This document shows, one piece after another, positions 26,901 to 38,900 of a stretch of DNA of 64,000 nt. The stretch is from positions 2,537,587 through 2,601,586 of the forward strand of contig OX421505.1 of the NCBI GenBank assembly GCA_949126835.1, given 5' to 3'. A program made the position numbers and the translations under genes. This DNA comes from Anisus vortex. Lineage: Eukaryota; Mollusca; Gastropoda; Planorbidae. Numbering within the stretch: position 1 is the stretch's first letter; the number at the start of each line of letters is the position of its first letter. The notes beneath the pieces were generated by a model. That model was not told the origin of the DNA. It made no database searches and worked only from the letters and a program-made list of their open reading frames with translations.

Positions 26901-29900
26901 CAGAGTGTCCGGGAGCTGACCAGCAGTATCATGGACCGCATCAGGAGGTTGCCTGGCAACAAGGAGTGCTGCGACTGTGGTGCGCCAGGTAAACATTCCA
27001 TGGCATCTGATTGTGCCGGGTTGTATAAAAGTTTTCATCTGTGCTAACAAATATTAGCTATATTTTAGAAATTAGCTGGTAAGAAAGCATTTTTCTAAAA
27101 CCATCACCTTCACACGTTAAAATGTAAAAAAGAAAAAAGAAAGGAAATTTTTAATCAGCACAAATTATAAGCTGTAATCGTCTAAAACGTTTAGTGCCAA
27201 AGTTGCGTATTTTGACAGAATTCATTTAACTGAAAATCCAGAAATAGTTGCAGTCTCATGAACATGGCTTAATTTTAATCTATTCAGAAAAACTTACAAG
27301 TCAGTTTTTTTCATATTCTTTGTAAAGCTAATTAAAAACTGCTAATAGCAAGCAGCATTGACCACCTTATACAAACACGACAGATTTGTATAGTACAGGG
27401 CTAGACAAATGTGGCTCCGAGAGTCACTTGCGCATTGACACCAAAAATATGTATTCTCAAACCACAGATAAGCGTAGGCCGCAATAGTTTTCTGTAACAT
27501 ATAAGATAAATTTTTTTTTTAAAGTTAAGTATCCAGTCAGACCAAATGATCCACAGGACTGGTGAAGCAGCGTTCACCAGTTTCTGTGACCACAGTATAC
27601 TAAAGGATTGGGTGGACAGCACACTGCCCAGCTGCCTTTACTATACCCCATTTAATATCAGGTACACATCAGAGCTGGGTAGGGACACCCTCCAGTCCCG
27701 GTAACAAATCCTAGCCTTCACCAGGATTTGAACCCAGAACTTTCGTTACTCCATCCGAACACGCTGCCTCTTATAAGATTAAGATAAGATAAATATTTGA
27801 AATTACTTTCCAAAGTTGTTAAAGTTTCTCATAGTGTAGAGGCATGAAAGAGCCAATAGCTCAAGATTTGAGGGATGTTAGTAAAATGAGAAATCACACA
27901 ATTTTCTCTCTTCAGATCCAGAATGGCTGTCGGTGAATCTTGGTGTGATGATTTGTCTAGAGTGCTGCGGCATCCACAGAGAGCTCGGGGTCCACATATC
28001 CCGTACCCAGAGCACTGTGATAGACGAGCTAGGGACATCACAGCTTCTGGTACGTTAAGCAGGCTCAATGTTTTTTGTGGGGGAAAACGTACAATATCCT
28101 TTCCAGGATGGGTTAGTGAAGCAAAAAGTTCACCAGTTTTCTTTGTCAGGGCATATGAAGGGGAAGGGGGGATTGTGTTGCCAGCAATGTGCCCGGCCGC
28201 CTTTTACATTATTCCCTTGTGCCCATCAGATTTGGGTAGAGTCTGGGTCACCCTTCAGTCATGGATAAAAAAACAACTGGCTTTTACTTACATGATGTAA
28301 AGGGACATAACTATGTTTAGCTTATTAGGTATTTACTTTATTGTTGTTACTTCCCCTACATTTGTTTTGAGATATTTATTGTGTTGATTGTTTTTTTTTC
28401 TCCTCTCTTGAGTAAGATCGCGGGGTAGTGACTTCATTGTTTACTTGTAAATTAACAGTTTATTGTGATCAAGTTATAGATATTTTCTTCCTAAAAGAAA
28501 GATATTTTACACCCAATTATTATGTGGGGCTAGACATGGAAAAAAATGAACCAAAGACTTAGACTGGTCATAATACTTAGTTCAAGCCAAATGTACATGT
28601 ATAAACTTCTCCCTGGTCTGTGTAACAGCTAAATTTTAATTGTCTTTGTACAATGACTTCATAATTCCAGTTATTCAACCAATATTTCATACATTCAAAC
28701 AAGACATTCATAAATAATACAACTCAAAACAGTCAGTCAACATAACAAGAAGACAGGGCTATCAATTAAAACATGACAGTAATACAGTGCATGCATTATG
28801 AGTCACTTTGTTTCAGTCAGTACGTAAGTACACACTAAATAAATTACACCGTCAACTAAGTGTCAATTTGAAGTTAGTTACTCTAAGCCACAATATCCCT
28901 TAGCCATTTTTAGAGAGGATTTACAAGAAAAGCGGTACAGATAAATACCATTCTGTTATAGTAAAACTTTCAAAACATCTTTATTAGTTAAATTAATAGA
29001 TACGCAGACATGCCTACCGTTCCGCTTTTGGCGTATTTGTTCCGCTTTTTACTAGTTTTGTTACGCCAAATTGGAAAGTTTGGGTTCTTCATGTGCTGAA
29101 ATATAGTCCATGTCTAGGTTGATAAAGCATTTAATCAAAGGCATAAATAAGGTCACAATGATATAATTATTATTACTTGGGTTTTCTGGGTTTTTTAAAA
29201 GATATATTCTAGTATTTTCTAACGTTTTTTTTGCGGTATTACACGTGTTTGGCAATGAATCTTATTTACCTTTACTATATTGCTAAGATTGTGAAAATGT
29301 CTAAACGTCCTGGCTCAGAAAGTTTAAATCTGATTTGTTCAAACTGTAAAAAATCAGACAGTTTTATAGGAAGGAATATTCAGAGGAGTTTATTCAGCAA
29401 AGAAAAACGTGGATTTAGGCCTAATGTTCTTTGTACTAAGCTCTTCTAAGGTCTTAGATCTAGATCGATTGCGAACTGTCTGTAAAACATAGACCTACCT
29501 ACATTTTAAATAGTGAAATAGTAAATAGATGGGTATGTTCCTCTTTTTATTTTGTTATAAAAGATTGTTACATAAAGGGGGTTCCGCTTTTTTGTTGAAA
29601 AATCCTCTTTTTCATCAAGATTGTTCCTCTTTTTAGTCTTTAGGGGTAGGGATGTCTGGATACGTGAACTTTTTAAGACAAGCCTAACAATGATATTGAA
29701 GAGAATATTGATTTTTTAAATGGGTTTGTTAACATTTTCAGTTGGCAAGGGTTATAGGCAACGGTACGTTTAATGAAATCATGGAAGCAACTCTAGATCC
29801 AAATGACATGTCACATAGCATCAAGCCTCGACCCAGCAGTCACATGTGAGTACTTCTTTGTTTCTGAGTTCTGTATAGAGAAGACCCAAATGATATAAAC

Positions 29901-32900
29901 AGGGTTCGTACGCAAGTCTCGAAGTCTGGGAAAAGTCTGAAAAATCAGATTTTGGTTTTCCAGACCCTCAACAGTCTCAAATGTTCTTTTTTGTCTTTAA
30001 AAAGTCTGAAATTTTTAGGGTAAAAGTCTGGAATCGAAAAAATAACGGCTCTTGAGTCTTTTTGTAATCAACAAGTCTTTTTGTATCCAACCTTCTTCCT
30101 TCCCCCTCCCTCTTAATTTTTGGCTCAAATAAAAACGTAAGCGGCATGACGTTTGTGCGTGTCAACTACAGCAGGGGTCGGCAACCTAAGGCACACTTGG
30201 CACGCGGAGCGGTTTTCAGTGGCACGCGAGAGACCTCCATTTGATATTTTTTATTGATAAAAAAACATTTTCCGGTTCTGACTGTGGAAAACGGAGTGTT
30301 GAGGTCGATGTTTCTGAATGACATAGTGACACATTTCATCGCACATGAAAGCTGTTTTACTAAGAGGTCATCTGACTACACTTGACCACTCATTAATTGA
30401 TACAGACTAATTAATTACATTTAAAAGCGTTATTATGCTCATCTTCTTTAATGAAACATAAATATAAGAAATTCAAAACAAATTTATTTGTTTTATTCAT
30501 TTAATAAATATAAGAGACTTATTTAATTTCACAATTTTATGTAATTTCTGTAATTATTAATGAATTAATGTTTAAAATAGAGGCTAAACTCCTTAAATGG
30601 GAAAACACTTAATGCAGGAAATGTTTATTTACAACTGTTTAATTTAAATTATGTTAATACTCTAATAATTAAATCTTGTAATGAATACCATAATGTTGGA
30701 TAAAACAATAATAATTAGACAGTAATATTTGTTTTATTACAATACATAACTTGTTTGGCATCACTATAACATCAAATGTGGAAACTTTTTTTTTTTTTTT
30801 TTTAAAGGGAGATAATTAAACCGTTTTTTTATAGCTAATATTTCTAATGTTTCATTTTTTAATATAAAAGTATAAATGACTTACAATTTATAACTTTGAA
30901 ATTATCAAACAATAAAAGATATTTGAAAATTATATAAATATTCTATGACTAAAAAAATTATATGTATATTTTCAAACATTATATTAACTACCCACTTTGT
31001 ATGAATACTACATATCTATAAAACTTAACATTAGTCATATTGATTAATACATTGTGGAAAGAAATTATTTAAAAGACTTCTCAGTTCAACTGAGATAAGA
31101 TAAAATTAACATTTGCAGAAGTCATATCCTCATCTTGACTAACAAATGATAATGTTTAGACAATAATTACCATAAATGTGAACGTTTAGTAATAAAATAT
31201 TGTATTTGATATAAATGCAAATAAAAAGGATGATAATCACAAACACGTTAATTTTGTATTAAATATAAAACGCTTTAACTATTTTCTCTATAAATAATCT
31301 CCTTTGCTTTTGGCATTGGTCTTGCTACGGAGTTAAATAAATTGTCCAATAAAAATAATTTTGTTAAGTATAATATAGAAGGTTGACTTTTAAGCTGTTG
31401 GCACGCTGAATGATTTAGAATTCCTAATTTGGCACACTGTTAGCAAAAGGTTGCCGACCCCTGAACGATAGCAGATTCCGCCCCCTCTCCGCTTTTGCGA
31501 GTTGTCGCGTTGGGTTTAGTAAGCGTTATAAAGCATAGCTGCCAACCCTCCTGTTTATTCTTGGATTCTCCAGTTTTTTATATTCTCACCAGGAAATAAC
31601 TTTATTACATAGCTGCCAACCCTCCTGTTTATTCCTGGATTCTCCAGTTTTTTATATATCCTCACCAGGAAATCCTGGAACTTATACAAAAAATCCCAGA
31701 AAATCAAGTTTCTAAATAATCACATTTCTAAATAGGCCCATGGATTATCCTGGAAATCCGGATTCGCAAGGCTAAATAATTTTCGGCTCCGGATTCGCGA
31801 GATTTAATTTACTTTTACTTTGGTTCTGGATTTGTGGATTAAAGAAAAAAAATATACGGTTCCGAAATCGCGGTACGAAACCCTGTTCTGTAAGAATCGG
31901 ATCCGCTATAAATAGACTTAATAAGTTTACTTAGACCTAGTAACCATACCTAGACAGGCCTACAGTATTAGCCTATAAGCTTAGTTTAGTGAAATGTGTC
32001 ACGCTATGTGGTCGGATATTTTCGTTTTCTTTTTTTTAATTCACAAAAATGGACGGAAAATAATGTAGGCTACCTAGATTTTCCAGCCGCCTAGATTTTA
32101 TCGTCAATCGGTAATTGGTAATTCCCCACTCTGTGACCGTTTCACAACTCCGTGTAGGCTATTAGGCTATGCCTAACAATATAATATGACAGGTTATTGT
32201 CTTTTGATTGGAATGATTAAAACTGTTTTTTTTCCTCCATTAAAAATGCGTTTTTTATCAGCCCGCTAAAATGAAGGCAACGAAATATGAATAAATTAAT
32301 CTATAGGAGCAATGTCACAGTTAGGCCTACTGTTTAATATATAGGGCCCACATTGCCGTCATATTTATTAGGCCTAATGATTCGAGTAAAACAGTCAGTG
32401 TAGTGTGTAGAACTAGTACAGGGTTCTCACACAGTCGGGAAAGTCGGGAAAAGTCGGGAGTTTCAACAAAACAAATCAAGGCCTGGACAACCTTGAATAT
32501 TGGCATTTTAGCCTGGAAAAATAGCCTGTCAGTCTGGAAATTTATGATAAAAAATTTCTTTATAAAAATCATGGTCAGACAAAAAACGCCAATCCCATTT
32601 GTAAACGTTGTAAACCCCTGCTGACCAAGCCTTAGATTAAGTTTTTCCCCAATCCCCAAACACCTTGGCTATTTTTCTAGCTCATGCGCATTGGCGAGTT
32701 TTGATCCAATCCTAGATTTTACCTTGTGTATAAAACCCCGCTTTGAAACCACAATGGATTTAGTTACAAAACTACATTAACGAAATACTTTCAATGCCAG
32801 TGTAACAATGTAGCTCGGTCCGGCCACTTTAATCTTTAGTTAGAAAAAAAACAACTGCAGACTGCAACGGTCTAACAATAAACAAAGACCCGGCCAGTTC

Positions 32901-35900
32901 AGTCACTTGTGAAGGAAAAAACTATACAGCGCGCCGCTCTAACAAAAGGAGAGATAGAATTTCACAGTCAAGGGTAGGAAGGTTGACAAAGTCGTCTAGT
33001 GTCATGGAAGATTGATGTGAGGCGGCACCGTCTTTAGCACATCGTTTTTGGTTGAATGGAAGGAAGAGAGGTTAAAGTTAATCACTTGTTGTTGCTAGAA
33101 TAATGATTTTTGCCTGTAAATAGATCTGTACATCCTAACGCAGTTCACACGTAGCAGAAATAATAGGGGCTTAGTCTCCCCTCACCCTCACCCCCCCCCC
33201 CTCTCTCACCGCCTCCACCCCACAAAATCCTCTTCTGAATTTAGCCTACAACAATTCCATAGCTTTGAAAATACATTAACACTTTCTGTCCGTAAGAACG
33301 CCACTGGCGTTGATTTGGGTAACATTGTTTGTTTCGCTATTAAATCCAAACCAGCTTTCTAAAATTAATTTTAACTTCCTCTGACTATTTATAGATATCA
33401 GAACTCTTTTTAACGTAAGTTTAAAGGGGATTTGATGACATTTTATGCTTTTTTTTATATTGTTTATAGTGGTGATCATTGATTTGTTATGACGGTCACA
33501 AGTACACAAATGGGGGGCCTAGTAAAGATCATCTAAAATACTGTCTGCTAGGCTTTTTTGATACAAACTCATCTGATTTTATTATAGACACACATTAAAT
33601 AAAATTTAGAATCAAATAAGTAATTATATCGGTCTATGACTACATCGAGTCGGGAGCATCAACCGGTGAAAAAATAAGCGTCATCAACTAGGTCCAACTA
33701 GGACCTAATCTTTCAGATTTTTTCATCATTAATTTATTCTGTACACTGTTTAATCTTTTATATTTAAAATGTATATTTTACTCTCTTTAATTTGATATAT
33801 AACATGTACCTAATTTTAAAAACAAAATATTTATTTTCTGAAAACATAACCACTCCTAGGCCTAGTACTAATAAGAAATGTGAAAATATCATATTTAACT
33901 ATGTTTTTTCAAACGGTAACAGACATTAATTAAAAGGATTACCTGTCAATTTTTGTAATTATGTTGATAGCCTAATAGTATATAATTGATATAAATGTGG
34001 ATTTATTTCAATACTTCTTATAGTTTGTAGGCCATACTTAGCAATTATTTTTCTTTTTTTTTTTTTTACTAGAAAAATTTCATTTTTTAAATTATTTTTA
34101 CTAATATTTTTTCTTTTTTTCTTTTATTTATAGTCTGTTTATTGACTTATGAATTATTTTATCTGTATTGTCAGTTTATGTTATGTTACACTTTATTTAA
34201 GTAGAATTGCACTAGTAATATAGTTAATATAGTAAATTTTAACGTGTCCCGGTAGTCTGGATTTAGGCGCTTATAGCCTTGAAATAGTCTGGAAACAGCC
34301 TTGATTTTTTTAAAAGAAAAAATGTGAGAACCCTGCTAGTAACTACAGGACTGCATTAAATTGTAAGGCGGCTCGACGACCTCTTATCAATTGTCCTAAA
34401 TTACGGCCATCGTATTTGTAAAGAACATATTTTTAGTTTGCTTGGAGACTTAAGTAAAAAAAAGAAAGGCTAGATTTAGTTTCATACAAGTCTGCGAAAT
34501 AAGCTTAGGCCTATACGAAATCTGGTGTTGGTGGAAATTTCCTTTTTTCTGACAAAATAGAAGTAGTAAAAACATTTTTCTTATGGCGCATATTTTTGTA
34601 ACAATATCGGAAATAATAAAAAAAGAAAATAAAAAAATAATGTTGATTTAAAATTAATTTCCAATCGAAGTTTTAAATTCTTCGTGTTGCGCATTTGCAA
34701 ATTTCCTCATTTTAATGTAAAAATAAAAATACGACACGACACTGATCTATATTTAAAAAATGTGTATTAATTCTTAAGTTTTTATTTTTTCCCGCTATTC
34801 AGTTTATATTATTAGGCATTTGAAATTACAGACTAGATTAAATAGTTTACTAGTTAACATGTTATCCTAAATTAACTAAAGTATCATATGCCTAAGAGTT
34901 AAAGTCACTAGGATTAGGATACAATATTTAAATTACATTAATTGGTAACTGACCTAGAAAATACAGAACAAAGTAAATGGGTAATAAAGAAACACATAAT
35001 TATATTTTTAAAGTAGGCTTGCCCAAATGTTTTTCCAATTCCCCAAACTATAAGCTTTAATAAAATCTATAGGTTTATAGGCCTATATCTAATGTAAAAA
35101 TATATCATAATTATAAGCTAAAGATTCTTCCCTTGTCTCTAGAAACTTAAAATTGATTTTTTCAGTGTTATCGTATAGAAAAAAAACACTTACCTAATCT
35201 TATTCTGTTATTTATCTATAGAAGAGCTCACTGGAAAATCAGAATTATTTTAAGATGAACGATATTGGCTAGATAAATACCCTTGTAGGAATGTAAAATT
35301 ATCACAGATGACAATTTCTTGTAGGAATGTAAAATTATCACAGATGACAATTCCTTGTAGGAATGTAAAATTATCACAGATGACAATTCCTTGTAGGAAT
35401 GTAAAATTATCACAGATGACAATCCCTTGTAGGAATGTAAAATGATCACAGATGACAATTCCTTGTAGGAATGTAAAATGATCACAGATGACAATTCCTT
35501 GTAGGAATGTAAAATGATCACAGATGACAATTCCTTGTAGGAATGTAAAATGATCACAGATGACAATTCCTTGTAGGAATGTAAAATGATCACAGATGAC
35601 AATCCCTTGTAGGAATGTAAAATGATCACAGATGACAATTCCTTGTAGGAATGTAAAATGATCACAGATGACAATTCCTTGTAGGAATGTAAAATTATCA
35701 CAGAGGCTAGATAAATACCCTTGTCTTCTTCTTTCTTCTTCTGCCTTCTCGTCCCTGTGGAACAGGCGCCAATTATCGACGTCTGTGGTCCTTCATAAGA
35801 CATAGGCCGCCAACAAGGGTTCTCCAGGCATCTCTATCCTGGGCCAGTCTCTCCAGCTTCCCCCAAGTAAGGCCAAACTCCTTGGCATCTGCTTCCACAT

Positions 35901-38900
35901 CTCTGCGCCAAGTCTTCATCTGCCGGCCTCTTTTCCGTTTTCCCTGAGGGTTCCAGTTCAGAGCATGCCTTGTTGTGCTAGAAGCAGGTTTTCGGAGTGT
36001 ATGGCCAATCCATCGCCATCGTCTCTGGAGGATCTCTTTTTCCACTGGTTTTTGCTTTGTCCACTGCCACAGTTGCAGGTTGCTTATCCTGTCTGGCCAA
36101 TGAATCCCAAGAATCCTTCTTAAACAGTTATTTATAAAGGAGTTTCTTTATATTCGTGGCCGTGGTTCTCCAGGTTTCGGCTCCATACAGCAGCACAGGT
36201 TTCACCATGGTGTTGAAGATCCTGATCTTTAGGTTGTTTCTCAGGTGTCTGGAGACCCAGACATTCCTGAGTTGTTGGAAGGCCGTTCGTGCCTTTCCAA
36301 CCCTTGTTTTCATATCAGCATCTGTCCCACCTTGCTTGTCCACAATGCTGCCAAGATAGACAAAACTCTCAACTTCTTCTAGTGCTTCCTCTTCCAGCAT
36401 AATGGGTGCAGTACTTGTGGCATTGACCTTGAGAACCTTACTCTTCCCTTTGTGTATATTAAGACAAATACGTGCAGAAGTGGCTGCAACATTGCTAGTT
36501 TTCTCCTGCATCTGCTGTTGGGTATGAGAGAGAAGGGCAAGATCATCAGCAAAGTCAAGATCATCGAGTTGGTACCACAAGGTCCATTGGATACCATTCC
36601 GCCTCTGGTGTGTGGATGTTTTCATCACCCAGTCAATGGCCAGGAGAAACAGGAAAGGCGAAAGCAAGCATCCTTGTCTCACACCGGTCTTCACCTGAAA
36701 AGCATCTGTCACCTGTTGGCCATGGACAACTCGGCAGGTCAATCCTTCATAAGAGTTCCTGATAATATCCACAATCTTCTGCGGCACTCCATAATGCCTC
36801 AACAGTTTCCAGAGGGTTTGCCTATCCACACTGTCGAAGGCTTTCTCGTAATCAACAAAGTTGACATAGAGAGGTGAATTCCACTCCAGTGACTGCTCTA
36901 GGATGATGCGCAGTGTTGCAATCTGGTCAGTACAGGATCTGCTGGTGCGGAAGCCGGCTTGCTGGTCTCGCAGCAGGGGGTCAACAGCATTTTTTATTCT
37001 GTTGAGCAGCATGCGGTTGAAGACTTTGCTTGGTATAGACAGTAAGGTGATCCCTCTGTAGTTAGAGCAAGAGCTTAGGTCGCCCTTCTTTGGGATTTTG
37101 ATGAGGTATCCCTCCTTCCACTCAGAAGGTACCTGACCCTCCTCCCAGATCTTCGTGAACAGGGGGTATAGCATCTCCACACTGGTTTCTACGTCAGTCT
37201 TGAGTGCCTCTGCTGGTATGACATCAGGTCCAGAAGCTTTGCCATTTCTAAGTTGTTTGATGGCCATGCGTGTCTCTTCTTTGGTGGGTGTGTGATCAAA
37301 TACCCTTGTAGGAATGTAAAATTATCATTGTCAGCATTTTTACACATTTCCTGGCATTTGAGAACAGGTTGAAGATAGAAAGGCTTTTTCATCATATAGG
37401 TCAGTGATGGCGAACCTTTTTGAGGCCGCGTGCCCAAAGTACAATATAAGACAAACTTATTTCTTTCAACGTGCCAACACAGCAATTAAAACCCAATACC
37501 ATAACTTAGCTGTTCCATTTTTGGTAAATGCTCGCGTGCCCACAGAAATGGCTCTGCGTGCCAGCTGTGACATGCGTGCCATAGGTTCGCCATCGCTGAT
37601 ATAGGTCATCTAAAGGCCTTTTGAAGATAGATAGGCTTTTTCATCATATAGGTCATCTAAAGGCCTTTTGAAGATAGATAGGCTTTTTCATCATATAAGT
37701 CATCTAAAGGCCTTTTGAAGATAGACAGGCTTTTTCATCATATAGGTTATCTAAAGGCCTTTTGAAGATAGATAGGCTTTTTCATCATATAGGTCATCTA
37801 AAGGCCTTTTGAAGATAGATAGGCTTTTTCATCATAAAGGTCATCTAAAGGCCTTTTGAAGATAGATAGGCTTTTTCATCATATAGGTCATCTAAAGGCC
37901 TTTTGAAGATAGACAGGCTTTTTCATTATATAGGTCATCTAAAGGCCTTTTGAAGATAGATAGGCTTTTTCATCATATAGGTCATCTAAAGGCCTTTTGA
38001 AGATAGACAGGCTTTTTCATTATATAGGTCATCTAAAGGCCTTTTGAAGATAGATAGGCTTTTTCATCATATAGGTCATCTAAAGGCCTTTTGAAGATAG
38101 ATGGGCTTTTTCATCATATAGGTCATCTAAAGGCCTTTTGAAGATATATGGGCTTTTTCATCATATAGGTCATCTAAAGGCCTTTTGAAAATAGATGGGC
38201 TTTTTCATCATATAGGTCATCTAAAGGCCTTTTGAAGATAGATGGGCTTTTTCATCATATAGGTCATCTAAAGGCCTTTTGAAGATAGACAGGCTTTTTC
38301 ATTATATAGGTCATCTAAAGGCCTTTTGAAGATAGACAGGCTTTTTCATCATATAGGTCATCTAAAGGCCTTTTGAAGATAGACAGGCTTTTTCATCATA
38401 TAGGTCATCTAAAGGCCTTTTGAAGATAGACAGGCTTTTTCATCATATAGGTCATCTAAAGGCCTTTTGAAGATAGACAGGCTTTTTCATCATATAGGTC
38501 ATCTAAAGGTCTTACCTTTTGTCTGAAGCTTTACATAAATCAATGGGGAACTGTGGTTGAATGGCTGGCGTATTGAAGGTCCTGGGTTTGAATCCTGGTG
38601 AAGTCTAGGATTTTGTTCTTGGGCCTCTAGGGTGTCCCTGAGTCTACCCAGCTCTGGTGGGTACCTGACATCAGTTGGGGTAAAGTGAAGGCGGCTGGGC
38701 ATTGTGCTGGCCACACATCCCCTTGTATGCCATGGCCACAGAAATTGGTGAATGCTGCTTCTCCAGCCCTTTAATCAATTTTGTCTGATGGGATACTTTA
38801 CTTTCATAAATCAAACTCACATCTTGTTTTAGTTTTATGTTTCTTTAAGAGTAAAAAGTATCTGTATCGTAGATAGTGAAATAAAACATGTTTTTTTTTA

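Larger units (their letters stand above)
26989..27915 (+). other. Intron 14
   Basis: Holds a LINE 3' fragment (27454-27515) and a SINE (27523-27771). Otherwise AT-rich. Confidence 0.7.
28050..29741 (+). other. Intron 15
   Basis: Holds a degraded SINE (28110-28262) and the 6-bp-duplication element at 29005-29658. 28270-29000 is AT-rich with nothing recognised. Confidence 0.7.

Noticed and set aside
29900..31885. A single CAGGGTTCGTAC element enclosing the hAT at 30172
   Set aside because: The left (CAGGGTTCGTACGC) and right (complement of CAGGGTTTCGTACCGC) ends are similar but have indels, and no flanking duplication was found, so the pair may belong to different insertions.
35228..35803. 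191-codon frame on - over the 36-bp array
   Set aside because: Same artefact: a 12-codon repeat in a tandem array, running into LINE 3' sequence.
36452..36877. 141-codon + strand frame inside the RTE-like LINE
   Set aside because: Antisense shadow of the reverse transcriptase.
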